This document shows, piece after piece, positions 49,714-58,592 of a DNA stretch of 64,000 nucleotides. The notes beneath the pieces were generated by a model. It was not told the origin of the DNA. It was given only the letters and a program-made list of their open reading frames with translations, and did not search any database. Source of the stretch: Bdellovibrio bacteriovorus (GTDB lineage: Bacteria > Bdellovibrionota > Bdellovibrionia > Bdellovibrionales > Bdellovibrionaceae); NCBI RefSeq assembly GCF_001592735.1, contig NZ_LUKE01000006.1, positions 312,625 through 376,624 on the forward strand, read 5' to 3'. The translations under genes were made by a program, and so were the position numbers. Every line of letters starts with the position of its first letter. Position 1 is the stretch's first letter.

Positions 49714-52032
49714 CTATGTCGTGACGGGTTGTTTAAGAATTTTAGGACTTGAGGTGGTGCTAAAATGGAACTTCGGTATATCGCGCTCTATCTCCACGTT
49801 AACGCGTCCTCCATCGACAAGGCGTCCAAAAAGGAGTTCGTCCACCAAAGCTTTTTTCAGATGTTCATCTACGGCGCGGGCCAAGGGACGTGCGCCGTAA
49901 ACTTTGTCATAGCCTTTTTTCATTAGCCACTTAATTACATCTTGAGAAGCATTCAGTTCTACTTTTTTCTCTAAAAGCATCATCTTCAATTCGTCGACGA
50001 ATTTTTGCGTGATCTTCATCACCATATCGTCACCCAAATCGCGGAAGGACACCACAGCGTCCAAACGATTGATAAACTCGGGAGAGAAAGATTTCTTAAT
50101 TGCTTCCATCGACAATGAGCTGCGACTGTCTTCGATCATGCTGATCGTGCCGCGCGAAGTTTCCATCGCCCCGGCGTTGGAAGTCATCACCAAGATCACG
50201 TTTTTAAAGTCTGCCACGCGTCCGTTAGCATCAGTCAGTCGACCGGCGTCCATCACTTGCAGCAAGATATTCGTGATATCCGGATGAGCTTTTTCAATTT
50301 CGTCGAGCAACAACACCCCATAAGGATTTTTGTTCACGGCTTCGGTCAACAATCCACCTTCTTCATACCCCACATATCCCGGAGGCGCTCCGACCAAACG
50401 AGCGACTGCATGTTTTTCCATGTACTCACTCATGTCAAAGCGTTCAAAGTGAACTCCCATCAGCTGCGCTAATTGGCGACACACTTCTGTTTTACCGACA
50501 CCCGTAGGGCCGGTGAATAAAAAACTTCCGATCGGTTTATTAGGACGACCCAAACCACTGCGCGAAAATTTGATATTCGCCACCAAGCGATCGATGGCTT
50601 CGTCTTGTCCAAAAATCAAAGCTTTTAGTTTTTTGTCTAAATCTTTGAGCTGATGTTTTTCGCTAGCCGAAACCGTCGCCACCGGAAGATTCGTCATCTT
50701 CGCAATGGTTTCTTCGATTTCGCGTGTGTCGATGGTGATCTCTTCCGCCGCTTCGTATTTGAGGCGGAAGTGCGCACCAGCTTCATCAAGCACGTCAATT
50801 GCTTTATCCGGAAGCAATTTGCCTTGGATATGTTTTTGCGAAAGCTCTACGGCGGCCTTAATTGCTTCATCCGTGTAGTGAACCTCATGGAACTCTTCAT
50901 AAGAGCTGCGCAAGCCTTTAAGGATCTCAATACAGTCTTGAGTGGAAGGTTCATTCACGTCGATACGTTGAAAGCGTCTGTTTAAAGCGCGATCTTTTTC
51001 AAAGTACTGGCGATACTCACTGTGGGTGGTTGAACCAATACAGCTGATATCACCGTTTGCTAAAGCCGGCTTTAATAAATTAGACGCATCCATGGAACCA
51101 CCGCTGGTAGCACCGGCACCCACGATGGTATGAATCTCATCAATAAATAGAATAGCTCCGGGACGTTTGCCGATTTCTTTGACGACCGCTTTAAGGCGTC
51201 CTTCGAAATCCCCGCGGAATTTTGTGCCCGCAAGCAAGCCCCCTAGATCCAAGGAATAGATCACGGCGTTTTTAAGTTTTTCCGGCACTTCGCCATCCAC
51301 GATTTTCTGAGCTAAACCTTCAGCGATAGCTGTTTTACCAACACCAGGTTCACCAATTAAAAGTGGATTGTTTTTCGTGCGGCGAGACAGAACTTGCACG
51401 GCACGCGCTAAAATTTCATCGCGTCCAATCAGTGGATCCAGTTGTTTCTTTTTTGCTTTTTCATTTAAGTTAACGCAAAAACTTTCAAGTGGGTTGGAGC
51501 GTCCTTCTTGAAAGGCCTCTTCGTTTTCACCGTTGCCGCGCGGACCGGAAGCCGGTGGGATCTCGTGGTCTTTACCGTCTTTAGTAATTCCGTGAGAGAT
51601 ATAATTAATAATATCAAACTGTGTCAGCCCCTGACGAGCCAGCGCAAATGTGGCGTGCGAATCTTGTTCATAAAATAAAGAAACAAGCAGACTGCCTTCG
51701 CTGATCTGATTGCGTCCAGCGCTTTTCATTTGGATTGCCGCACGTTGAATCAAACGATGGCATGCCAGAGTAAATTCTGGCGTCCAAGACTCAAAGCCGC
51801 CGTAAGAGGACAGTTGTTCATCGGTGATAAGCGGGATGCCCACTCGTAAGTGATCCCTTAAATCGCCGCGAAGTTTTTGGACGTTCACTCCGCAAGCTTC
51901 AAGAATTTCAACCATGATCGGGGATTCCGTCAGCACTAGAAGAATATGTTCCAGCGTGACGAACTCGTGCTGACTTCGTTTGGCTAGTTCCGTGGCTTCG
52001 GCGAGCTTGCGCTCTAATTCACGACTCATCAT
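49714..52032 (-). CDS. clpA: ClpA, ATPase subunit of the ClpAP protease
   Basis: 772 residues, close to E. coli ClpA (758). The N-domain ([29 protein letters not shown]) binds ClpS and substrates. The first AAA+ module has Walker [20 protein letters not shown] and Walker [17 protein letters not shown]; the second has [17 protein letters not shown] and [13 protein letters not shown]. No middle coiled-coil of the ClpB type is present, which separates it from ClpB. It unfolds N-degron and other substrates and feeds them to ClpP (not in this window). It overlaps clpS by 4 nt; the pair is translated together. Confidence 0.96.
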   Translation of the reverse strand: MMSRELERKLAEATELAKRSQHEFVTLEHILLVLTESPIMVEILEACGVNVQKLRGDLRDHLRVGIPLITDEQLSSYGGFESWTPEFTLACHRLIQRAAIQMKSAGRNQISEGSLLVSLFYEQDSHATFALARQGLTQFDIINYISHGITKDGKDHEIPPASGPRGNGENEEAFQEGRSNPLESFCVNLNEKAKKKQLDPLIGRDEILARAVQVLSRRTKNNPLLIGEPGVGKTAIAEGLAQKIVDGEVPEKLKNAVIYSLDLGGLLAGTKFRGDFEGRLKAVVKEIGKRPGAILFIDEIHTIVGAGATSGGSMDASNLLKPALANGDISCIGSTTHSEYRQYFEKDRALNRRFQRIDVNEPSTQDCIEILKGLRSSYEEFHEVHYTDEAIKAAVELSQKHIQGKLLPDKAIDVLDEAGAHFRLKYEAAEEITIDTREIEETIAKMTNLPVATVSASEKHQLKDLDKKLKALIFGQDEAIDRLVANIKFSRSGLGRPNKPIGSFLFTGPTGVGKTEVCRQLAQLMGVHFERFDMSEYMEKHAVARLVGAPPGYVGYEEGGLLTEAVNKNPYGVLLLDEIEKAHPDITNILLQVMDAGRLTDANGRVADFKNVILVMTSNAGAMETSRGTISMIEDSRSSLSMEAIKKSFSPEFINRLDAVVSFRDLGDDMVMKITQKFVDELKMMLLEKKVELNASQDVIKWLMKKGYDKVYGARPLARAVDEHLKKALVDELLFGRLVDGGRVNVEIERDIPKFHFSTTSSPKILKQPVTT

Positions 52033-52373
52033 GATTCCTCCTCCAGCGTGCTTTTAAGCGGGTACTTATTCAACTGCGCGAACTGGTTGACTTGCATCAC
52101 CTTCATTTCCGCGATTTCCAGGCTGTAGACTCCCGCAATCCCTGCGCCCTTCTTATGTACATCTAACATTATTTCTGTCGCTTGCTCTTCTGTTTTTGTG
52201 AAAAACCGACGCAATACAAGGACGACAAAATCCATAGGCGTATAATCATCGTTTAATAAAATCACTTTATACATTTTAGGCGTGTCTAATTTTGGGACGA
52301 TCTGGACACCGGCCTCGCCTTCGGGAGAGGAGAACGGGTAGTTGCCGTCGTTGTGATTCTCATTATTTGCCAT
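52029..52373 (-). CDS. clpS: ClpS, adaptor of ClpAP
   Basis: 114 residues if started at ATG 52373. ClpS binds proteins with N-degrons (Leu, Phe, Tyr, Trp first) and hands them to ClpA. The core motif is VILLNDDYTPMDFVVLVLRRFF with the Asn-Asp gate, then KTEEQATEIMLDVHKKGAGIAGVYSLEIAEMK (the KG.G..G.Y...A segment). The N-terminal ~35 residues are polar and disordered, as in other ClpS proteins. An in-frame ATG at 52394 would add seven residues; the ribosome-binding context (GGGAATCT) is better for 52373. It overlaps clpA by 4 nt. Confidence 0.95.
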   Translation of the reverse strand: MANNENHNDGNYPFSSPEGEAGVQIVPKLDTPKMYKVILLNDDYTPMDFVVLVLRRFFTKTEEQATEIMLDVHKKGAGIAGVYSLEIAEMKVMQVNQFAQLNKYPLKSTLEEES

Positions 52374-52564
52374 TATAGATTCCCATTTACTCAAATTGTC
52401 TTCAGCTTTTATTTTAGCTTAGTAATAAAGCTGTGTACGTATTCATAATTTGCAAGTCTAGCCGATAAGTAGAAAGCTAGTTTTTGGTCGGGTGTCCGTT
52501 TCGCTCCTGGAAAACGATAGTGAACAGGACTTTTTCGGACCCCTCTTGTAATCAATAACTACAT

Positions 52565-52593
52565 TTGACACACTTATGTACGTACACAAAATA
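52565..52593 (+). promoter_or_regulatory. Probable sigma-70 promoter of pilA
   Basis: TTGACA (52565-52570, perfect -35), 17-nt spacer, then AAAATA (52588-52593, a weak -10). The spacer contains GTACGTAC, an 8-bp palindrome that could be a regulator site. The pilA ribosome-binding site GGAGG follows at 52602. Confidence 0.65.
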
Positions 52594-52612
52594 AAACCAT
52601 TGGAGGTTTGGA

Positions 52613-53170
52613 ATGTTCTCGAAAAATCGTAAATCTCAGTCGGGCTTCTCGCTCGTTGAGTTGATGGTCGTAGTTGCCATCATCGGGGTTCTCGCGTCAA
52701 TCGCGGTACCACAAGTTAACAAATACATCGCGAAAGCGCGTCAGTCTGAAGCGAAGACAATCTTGTCTTCGATTTATACTTCCGAGAAGGCTTTCTTTGC
52801 GGAGTACTCTGCATATCATGGCATGTTCGGCGCTATCGGCTATTCGCCAGAAGGTAAGCTACGCTACAATGCGGGTTTTTCGGCAACAACAAACGCTGGG
52901 ACCGCTCAAGGTTTTAATAACCCACCTACGGCTCTTCCGGGAACGGCTGTGACCACTGGTACATATTGTGGCGCCAACGGAAATATGGCCTTCGGCTGCA
53001 CAGTGCTTAACGGTCTTACTGGCAACCCTCCACCTGCTCCAACAAATGCAGTTTTGGCGCTCAATTCATTCACAGTGGCCGCTCATGCTTTAATTTATGG
53101 AGCTACGACAGATGAATGGACGATCGATAATAATAAAGATCTCAGAAACCGAGTTCCAGGTATTAACTAG
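52613..53170 (+). CDS. pilA: Type IV pilin PilA
   Basis: 185 residues. A type IV prepilin: short basic leader (MFSKNRKSQSG) and cleavage before Phe in SGFSLVELMVVVAIIGVLASIAVP, with the conserved Glu at mature position 5. After the N-terminal helix (about 12-60), the globular part is Gly/Ala/Asn/Thr-rich with Cys at YCGANGN and FGCTVLN, which can close a D-region type loop. PilA polymerises into pili driven by PilB/PilT elsewhere; in Bdellovibrio pili are needed for prey entry. GGAGGTTTGG is a strong ribosome-binding site. A TPR protein follows after only 4 nt. Confidence 0.95.
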   Translation: MFSKNRKSQSGFSLVELMVVVAIIGVLASIAVPQVNKYIAKARQSEAKTILSSIYTSEKAFFAEYSAYHGMFGAIGYSPEGKLRYNAGFSATTNAGTAQGFNNPPTALPGTAVTTGTYCGANGNMAFGCTVLNGLTGNPPPAPTNAVLALNSFTVAAHALIYGATTDEWTIDNNKDLRNRVPGIN

Positions 53171-53174
53171 TAAA

Positions 53175-53879
53175 ATGCTAGAATCTGAAGTCTCTATTGG
53201 CAGAAAGGTTCTAAAAAAAATCCCAGGCATATTGCTTGGGATTTTTGCGTTTACGCTTTTAGTTTACTCTTCTTTTATAAATGTAAACGGTTCAAATGAG
53301 GTGCGTCGACTGATTGCGCCACCAGCATATATCCAACATATCTCTGTAGGTTATAAAGAGGTGATCGCTGATAGTTTGTGGATTCGTGCTATCCAGGACT
53401 TTGATTACTGCGAGCAAGAAGTTGCTAAAAGAGTCTGTAAAAATAATTCCTGGTTGTATCGTATGTTAGATGCGGTTACCGACCTGTCGCCTGGATTTCG
53501 CATGCCATATGCCGTCGGAGGGCTTGCTCTGACTATCATAATTTCAGATATTGACGGGGCGACAAAGTTCCTTGAAAAGGGAGTTAGGGCTTATCCGACA
53601 GATTGGCCTATTCTATACCGGGCTGCGTATCACCACCTTTATGAAACTAAAGATAAAAGCAGGGCGGCAGAATTGCTTATTAAAGCAGGAAACAATGGCG
53701 CGCCTCCGTGGGTCTATTCCCTCGCCGGTCGATTGTATTCTGATGCCGGATATCTGGATTTGGCTGAAAAATTGTTGCAGCAAATGGTTGATCAAAAGCT
53801 AGAAGATCAGTTTGTAAATCGCTTGCGAGATAAAATAAACGCCATAAAGGCGGAACAATCCAACAAAGCTTCACAATAG
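53175..53879 (+). CDS. Membrane-anchored TPR protein coupled to pilA
   Basis: 234 residues, start ATG 53175 directly after pilA; the longer frame would overlap pilA. One transmembrane helix (about 16-37, GILLGIFAFTLLVYSSFI) is followed by an extracytoplasmic domain. The segment SVGYKEVIADSLWIRAIQDFDYCEQ matches a family of TPR proteins (GY...AD..W.R.IQ) found next to pilins or in other secretion contexts. TPR-like helices fill the rest (AAELLIKAGNNG, YLDLAEKLLQQMVDQK). Two Cys near EQEVAKRVCKNN may pair. Its ribosome-binding site is poor, so translation probably depends on pilA. A role in pilus assembly or stability is inferred from position. Confidence 0.8.
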   Translation: MLESEVSIGRKVLKKIPGILLGIFAFTLLVYSSFINVNGSNEVRRLIAPPAYIQHISVGYKEVIADSLWIRAIQDFDYCEQEVAKRVCKNNSWLYRMLDAVTDLSPGFRMPYAVGGLALTIIISDIDGATKFLEKGVRAYPTDWPILYRAAYHHLYETKDKSRAAELLIKAGNNGAPPWVYSLAGRLYSDAGYLDLAEKLLQQMVDQKLEDQFVNRLRDKINAIKAEQSNKASQ

Positions 53880-53985
53880 AAGCGTTGCGTCCATACTTTA
53901 AATCCTTAATTTTCACTCGAGACATTGACGAATCCTTAGCTGTTCCCATATTTTGGGTGAACCCTATAGGACGAAGCGTAAAAAT

Positions 53986-55098
53986 ATGGCTCAAAGAGAT
54001 TACTACGAAATTCTTGGCGTCGCTCGCGATGCTGAACCCGATGTTATTAAAAAAGCTTACCGTAAGCTTGCGATGCAGTTTCATCCCGATAAAAACCCGG
54101 GCGATAAAGAAGCCGAAGAGAAATTCAAAGAGGCCGCGGGTGCTTATGAAGTTTTAAGCGATCAAGATAAACGTGCAAAATACGATCGCTTTGGGCATGC
54201 CGCTTTTGCTAATGGTGGACGAGGTGGCGGTGGGTTCACGGATGCGGAAGACATCTTCTCTCACTTTGGTGATATCTTTGGGGACTTGTTTGGTGGCGGT
54301 GGTCAACAACGTCAACGCCGCAGTCGCAATGAGCCGCGCCGCGGATCTGATTTACGCTACGTCACCGAAGTGACCTTAAAAGATGTCATTACGGGTTCTG
54401 AAAAAGAAATCGAATTTGATACAGAAAAAAACTGCGATACTTGCAATGGCAGTGGCGCAGAAAAAGGATCTCAACCCACCACTTGCGGTACTTGCGGAGG
54501 TTCAGGCCAAGTCGTGCGGCAGCAGGGCTTTTTTGCTATGGCTTCAACATGTCCCACGTGCCAAGGAAATGGCACCATCATCAAAAACCCGTGCAAACCT
54601 TGTAAGGGTAAAGGTCGCTTGGCTGAGCACCGTAAAATCCGTCTGAATATCCCAGCAGGTGTCGACACCGGAACTCGCTTGCGTGTCGCCACGGAAGGGG
54701 AGGGCGGTTACATGGGCGGTCCTCCAGGAGATCTGTTCGTCGAAATTCGCGTAAAACAACATCCAAAATTTGAGCGTGAAGGTGAACACTTATTTTCAGT
54801 CTTAAATGTGCCTTACGTGCAAATGCTTTTAGGAGCAGAAATCGAAGTTCCGACAGTCACTGGTAAAGCAACAGTAGAAGTTCCTCGCGGCATTAAAGTG
54901 GGCGATAATGTCAAGCTCAGTGGTGAAGGACTTCCTTCGTTGCGTGGCAGCCGACGTGGAGATATTTACTTCCAAGTGCAAGTCGAATTCCCAGACAAGT
55001 TAGACAAAAAAGAAGAAGAAGCCCTTCGCGAAATCGCCAAAGCCAAAGGTATTAAGGTGAGTTCTGAAGGTGGCGGATTTTTTGGGCGGAAGAAGTAG
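53986..55098 (+). CDS. dnaJ: Chaperone DnaJ
   Basis: 370 residues. J domain [34 protein letters not shown] with the HPD motif, Gly/Phe-rich linker (about 75-120), four zinc-binding CxxCxGxG-type repeats ([32 protein letters not shown]), then the substrate-binding C-terminal domains. DnaJ delivers unfolded proteins to DnaK and stimulates its ATPase. ATG 53986 is used because the family N-terminus starts there. It lies upstream of dnaK in the same direction but separated by an SGNH gene and a reverse small gene, not in the common dnaK-dnaJ order. A terminator follows at 55168. Confidence 0.97.
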   Translation: MAQRDYYEILGVARDAEPDVIKKAYRKLAMQFHPDKNPGDKEAEEKFKEAAGAYEVLSDQDKRAKYDRFGHAAFANGGRGGGGFTDAEDIFSHFGDIFGDLFGGGGQQRQRRSRNEPRRGSDLRYVTEVTLKDVITGSEKEIEFDTEKNCDTCNGSGAEKGSQPTTCGTCGGSGQVVRQQGFFAMASTCPTCQGNGTIIKNPCKPCKGKGRLAEHRKIRLNIPAGVDTGTRLRVATEGEGGYMGGPPGDLFVEIRVKQHPKFEREGEHLFSVLNVPYVQMLLGAEIEVPTVTGKATVEVPRGIKVGDNVKLSGEGLPSLRGSRRGDIYFQVQVEFPDKLDKKEEEALREIAKAKGIKVSSEGGGFFGRKK

Positions 55099-55167
55099 CT
55101 AAATTTTTGCGTGGTCACTGGGGTGCCCACGCAGAATAGGCTTCAGGACCTCGACAAGAACAAAAAC

Positions 55168-55198
55168 GGCCGCATACTTGGATGTATGGGCCTTTTTT
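55168..55198 (+). terminator. dnaJ terminator overlapping the next start codon
   Basis: GGCC-G-CATAC (55168-55177, one bulged G) pairs with GTATG-GGCC (55184-55192), 6-nt loop, then TTTTTT (55193-55198). The ATG of the SGNH-hydrolase gene (55186) lies in the right arm and its first Phe codons in the T-run. Confidence 0.75.
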
Positions 55199-55842
55199 CA
55201 TTTTTGGCGAAAGCAGTTTTTATTATGTCGATCACTTCCATCGCGATGGCTGAAGCTAGCCCGTCGCAAATTAAAGATATTTTGCAGCGTCCGTTAATTG
55301 TGGGTGCGAGTGTCAGTGCTGACTTTCTGACCCCCAGTCCCGGCAAGCGGTTGGCGTTGAAATACACTTCCAATGATCAAATCAAAGTCATTGCTCGCAA
55401 CGGAAAACCTGCTCGTGAAGTTTTAAGATCCGTGACGGAGTCTTCGTTGAAAGATCGCACGGCGATTATCGGTATTGACTTGTTTTTCTGGGATTCTTTT
55501 GGTGGCTCGATTCAAGAAAGCTTTAAAGCTCTAGAAAATTTAAAGACTCTGTCGACGAAATTAAAATTGCCGCTGGTTTTAGGGGAAATTCCAGAACTCA
55601 GCCCCCAGTTTCAGCCACACGCGCGAAATCTGAACGCAAAAATCCATGAGCTTTGTAAAACCGAAAATCTATGCAAGGTATTGCCGCTCAATTCGATGCT
55701 AAGAAAAGTCTTAATCGACGGGCATATCACCCAGAACGGTCAGAGATACTCTTTGCAAAGCTTGCTGCCGGATGGACTGCATATAAGTGCCCCCGCCAGC
55801 GAGTACTTGTCTGAGAGAGTTTTAGAGCTTTTTATTAAATAA
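55186..55842 (+). CDS. Secreted SGNH/GDSL-like hydrolase
   Basis: 218 residues. Signal peptide MGLFSFLAKAVFIMSITSIAMA, then an SGNH-type hydrolase core: LIVGASVSADF with the nucleophilic Ser, IIGIDLFFWDS as a strand/loop equivalent to the Gly/Asn blocks, and LLPDGLHISAPASEYL with the Asp-x-x-His pair. Such enzymes are esterases or deacetylases acting on sugars, lipids or peptidoglycan; the substrate is not predictable. The usual Asn block (GxND) is not clear. ATG 55186 gives a proper signal peptide but lies inside the terminator hairpin of dnaJ, a strange arrangement suggesting control by read-through. Confidence 0.78.
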   Translation: MGLFSFLAKAVFIMSITSIAMAEASPSQIKDILQRPLIVGASVSADFLTPSPGKRLALKYTSNDQIKVIARNGKPAREVLRSVTESSLKDRTAIIGIDLFFWDSFGGSIQESFKALENLKTLSTKLKLPLVLGEIPELSPQFQPHARNLNAKIHELCKTENLCKVLPLNSMLRKVLIDGHITQNGQRYSLQSLLPDGLHISAPASEYLSERVLELFIK

Positions 55843-55874
55843 AATCATGCGCTTTCTGAAGCTAACAAAAAGTC

Positions 55875-56165
55875 TTATTTTGATTTCGTCGGCGGTTGGG
55901 CTGGAGTCGTTGGAGCAATAGGCCCATGCGCTTGTCCTTGATCGCGTAAGGCGCGCTGAATACTTTGTTGCGCGCGAAAACGTTCGGCAGCTTTATCCTC
56001 TTTCGCTTTTTTATCGCGCTCTTCCTTGGAGGACTCTTCGCTCGAAGAACTGCTCACTTCATCTTTTTCTTCTGATTTTTCGGCGCGATTTTCTGCTTGG
56101 GCTAAACCAAACATCATCAGTGAAGCGATTAAAATTCCGATCATTCTGAGAGTTAAATGTCCCAT
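55875..56165 (-). CDS. Small secreted, highly charged protein
   Basis: 96 residues from ATG 56165, or 89 from ATG 56144. A signal peptide (MIGILIASLMMFGLAQA) is followed by ~70 disordered residues: a Glu/Lys-rich block with a poly-Ser run (KDEVSSSSSEESSKEERDKKAKEDKAAER), then a Gln/Pro-rich tail (GPIAPTTPAQPPTKSK). The mature protein should be unstructured in the periplasm. It has no Cys and no recognised family. It lies opposite to its neighbours, between the SGNH gene and dnaK. Confidence 0.6.
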   Translation of the reverse strand: MGHLTLRMIGILIASLMMFGLAQAENRAEKSEEKDEVSSSSSEESSKEERDKKAKEDKAAERFRAQQSIQRALRDQGQAHGPIAPTTPAQPPTKSK

Positions 56166-56499
56166 TCATCAAGTTTAAACCTCGCCCAGGGAAAAGCTAT
56201 GAGAACAGTATTTAAAGTTCGTAATGCGCCTAGACTTTAGGCATCACTCGGGAGATGGGCCTTAGACGCGATAAAAATAACCCTAAAAATCACTTAAAAC
56301 CCCTTGAAATGACTGATTAAAATATTGTCACATAATTTTTCTTAGCGTAGCTTGACGAACTTGAAAAACAGCCCACATTTAGCTCATGGAATCTATCTTA
56401 AACAGATAGACGGCGGTAAGCCGGGCCTTTCGTTCCCGCGGGGCGGGAAGCGGGCCTCCTGCTAGTTTTAGATTTTAAGTAAAAAGGGAGATTATTGGT
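56166..56499 (+). promoter_or_regulatory. dnaK upstream region with heat-shock-type promoter
   Basis: 334 nt without a gene. CTTGACG (56351-56357), 14 nt, CCCACATTT (56372-56380) resembles a sigma-32 promoter (CTTGAAA ... CCCCATNT); TTGACG could alternatively be a sigma-70 -35. A hairpin TCTATC/GATAGA (about 56393-56411) and REP-like copy 1 (56414-56463) lie in the leader, and GGGAG (56487-56491) is the dnaK ribosome-binding site. The part before 56330 is A/T-rich and shows nothing else. Confidence 0.5.
56414..56463 (-). repeat. REP-like hairpin repeat, copy 1
   Basis: Read on the minus strand it ends GCGGGAACGAAAGGCCCGGCTTACCG-like (long form not spelled further), matching copy 2 almost base for base over about 25 nt. 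It contains a perfect hairpin TTCCCGC-GGG-GCGGGAA (56433-56449). It lies in the dnaK leader, in opposite orientation to copies 2 and 3. Confidence 0.65.
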
Positions 56500-58416
56500 A
56501 TGGGTAAAATTATTGGTATCGACTTAGGAACGACGAATTCTTGCGTCGCAATCATGGAAGGCGGAGAGCCGAAAGTGCTTGTGAATGAAGAAGGCGCTCG
56601 TACCACTCCTTCCGTTGTAGCATACACAAAGGACGGAGATCGTTTGGTGGGGCAAATTGCAAAACGCCAAGCTGTTACGAATCCAGAAAACACGATCTAT
56701 TCGTCTAAGCGTTTCATCGGTCGCCGATTTGAAGAAGTGGCTGAGGAAATCAAACTTGTTCCTTATCATGTAGAAAAGAAAGGGAACGACACTGCTTTCA
56801 AAGTTCAAGGTAAAGCTGTTTCTCCAGAAGAAATTGGAGCCGCCGTTTTAGCTAAACTTAAAAAAGTAGCGGAAGACTATTTGGGCGAACCGGTCACTGA
56901 AGCGGTTGTCACAGTTCCAGCGTACTTTAACGATGCTCAACGTCAGGCGACGAAAGACGCCGGTCGTATCGCGGGTCTTGATGTGAAACGTATCATCAAT
57001 GAGCCGACGGCAGCGGCATTGGCCTACGGAATGGATAAAAAGAAAGACGAAAAAATCGTGATCTATGACTTCGGGGGAGGAACGTTTGACGTTTCTGTTC
57101 TTGAAGTGGGTGACGGTGTCGTCGAAGTTCGTGCAACGAACGGGGACACTCACTTAGGTGGTGACAACTTTGACGTTGTGATCCTTGAGTGGTTGATTTC
57201 TGAGTTCAAAAAAGATCAAGGTATTGATCTTAAGAACGACAAAATGGCGTTGCAACGTCTTAAAGAAGCGGCAGAGAAAGCAAAAATTGAACTTTCATCA
57301 GCCCAAGAAACTGAAATCAACTTGCCGTTCATTACGGCGGACCAATCAGGTCCTAAACATCTTCAAACTCGTTTGACTCGCGCAAAATTCGATCAAATGA
57401 CAGAAGATCTAGTAAAACGTTCGATGGAACCTTGCCGTAAGGCTTTGGCGGACGCTGGTTTGAAAGCTTCAGATATCGATGAAATCGTCCTAGTGGGTGG
57501 TTCGACTCGTATCCCAGCGATTCAAAAAGCCGTTAAAGATTTCTTTGGTAAAGAACCAAATCGTACCGTGAACCCCGATGAAGTTGTAGCCGTTGGTGCT
57601 GCAGTTCAAGGTGGTGTTCTTGCCGGTGATGTGAAAGATGTCTTGTTGTTAGACGTAACTCCATTGTCTTTGGGTATTGAGACCTTGGGTGGTGTGATGA
57701 CTCCGCTTATTGAGCGTAACACGGCGATTCCGACTAAGAAATCGCAAGTGTTCTCTACGGCTGCGGACAATCAACCTGCGGTTGATATCCACGTTCTTCA
57801 AGGGGAACGTAAGATGGCGACAGACAATAAAACTTTGGGCCGTTTTGAGTTGATGGGCATCCCACCAGCTCCACGCGGGGTTCCTCAAGTTGAAGTGACT
57901 TTCGATATCGACGCCAATGGTATCTTGCACGTCAGTGCAAAAGACATGTCGTCTGGTAAGTCTCAGCAAATCAAAATCACGGCGCAATCCGGTCTTTCTG
58001 AAGAAGAGATCAAACGCGCAGTGAACGATGCTGAAGGTCATGCGGAAGAAGATAAAAAGAAAGCAGAAGCGGCTTCGGCTCGCAACAACCTCGACAACTT
58101 GGTTTACCAAACTGAGAAGTTGATCAAAGATTCTGGCAGCCAATTGCCTGAAGCTGAGGTGAAAACGGCGAACGAGGCGATTGCGGATGCGAAAAAAGTC
58201 TTGGAAAATAAATCAGCAGAAGCTGATCAATTGAAAGCGGCTTTTGACACTCTTCAAGGCGTGACTCATAAAATCACGGGCGAGTTGTACAAAAAACAAG
58301 GTGCAGCTCCAGGCGGCGAGAACAACGGTTCTGGCGGCGCCGGTGGTGATGAGGCAAAAACGGAAAAAGCAGACGGCGACGACGTGATCGACGCTGACTA
58401 CAAAGACGTGAATTAA
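56500..58416 (+). CDS. dnaK: Chaperone DnaK (Hsp70)
   Basis: 638 residues, identical in size to E. coli DnaK. The ATPase domain opens with [21 protein letters not shown] and carries [20 protein letters not shown] and [13 protein letters not shown]. The linker [19 protein letters not shown] leads to the substrate-binding beta domain, and a helical lid ends in a Gly-rich tail with the acidic [12 protein letters not shown] typical of bacterial DnaK (GrpE/DnaJ-binding tail). It folds new and damaged proteins with DnaJ and GrpE. GGGAG precedes the start. REP-like repeat copies flank it (56414 and 58417) and a strong terminator follows at 58482. Confidence 0.98.
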   Translation: MGKIIGIDLGTTNSCVAIMEGGEPKVLVNEEGARTTPSVVAYTKDGDRLVGQIAKRQAVTNPENTIYSSKRFIGRRFEEVAEEIKLVPYHVEKKGNDTAFKVQGKAVSPEEIGAAVLAKLKKVAEDYLGEPVTEAVVTVPAYFNDAQRQATKDAGRIAGLDVKRIINEPTAAALAYGMDKKKDEKIVIYDFGGGTFDVSVLEVGDGVVEVRATNGDTHLGGDNFDVVILEWLISEFKKDQGIDLKNDKMALQRLKEAAEKAKIELSSAQETEINLPFITADQSGPKHLQTRLTRAKFDQMTEDLVKRSMEPCRKALADAGLKASDIDEIVLVGGSTRIPAIQKAVKDFFGKEPNRTVNPDEVVAVGAAVQGGVLAGDVKDVLLLDVTPLSLGIETLGGVMTPLIERNTAIPTKKSQVFSTAADNQPAVDIHVLQGERKMATDNKTLGRFELMGIPPAPRGVPQVEVTFDIDANGILHVSAKDMSSGKSQQIKITAQSGLSEEEIKRAVNDAEGHAEEDKKKAEAASARNNLDNLVYQTEKLIKDSGSQLPEAEVKTANEAIADAKKVLENKSAEADQLKAAFDTLQGVTHKITGELYKKQGAAPGGENNGSGGAGGDEAKTEKADGDDVIDADYKDVN

Positions 58417-58464
58417 GCGAGCCGCTTGCCGCGCAAAGCGCGGGAACGCAGGCCCGGCTTACCG
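58417..58464 (+). repeat. REP-like hairpin repeat, copy 2
   Basis: Begins GCGAGCCGC directly after the dnaK stop codon and ends CGGCTTACCG, with an inner hairpin (GCGC..GCGC around 58430-58442). The two ends can pair as GAGCC/GGCTT. Shares GCGGGAACG and GGCCCGGCTTACCG with copy 1 and both ends with copy 3. Confidence 0.7.
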
Positions 58465-58481
58465 ACCTAAACGTACTTACA

Positions 58482-58514
58482 AGCCCCCAGTGCAAAACAC
58501 TGGGGGCTTTTTTA
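58482..58514 (+). terminator. dnaK terminator
   Basis: Perfect 11-bp stem AGCCCCCAGTG / CACTGGGGGCT (58482-58492 with 58498-58508), 5-nt loop, TTTTTT tail. Confidence 0.96.
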
Positions 58515-58592
58515 TTGGAACGCCGAACCATTGACCTCGATTCTCAATAGATTACCATCTAAGTATCTATTGAAAGCCATTTAGAGGTGACG

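Noticed and set aside
56351..56378. Sigma-32 promoter using CTTGAAA (56360) with CCCACAT (56372)
   Set aside because: Only 5 nt separate the boxes; the pair starting at CTTGACG (56351) has proper spacing.
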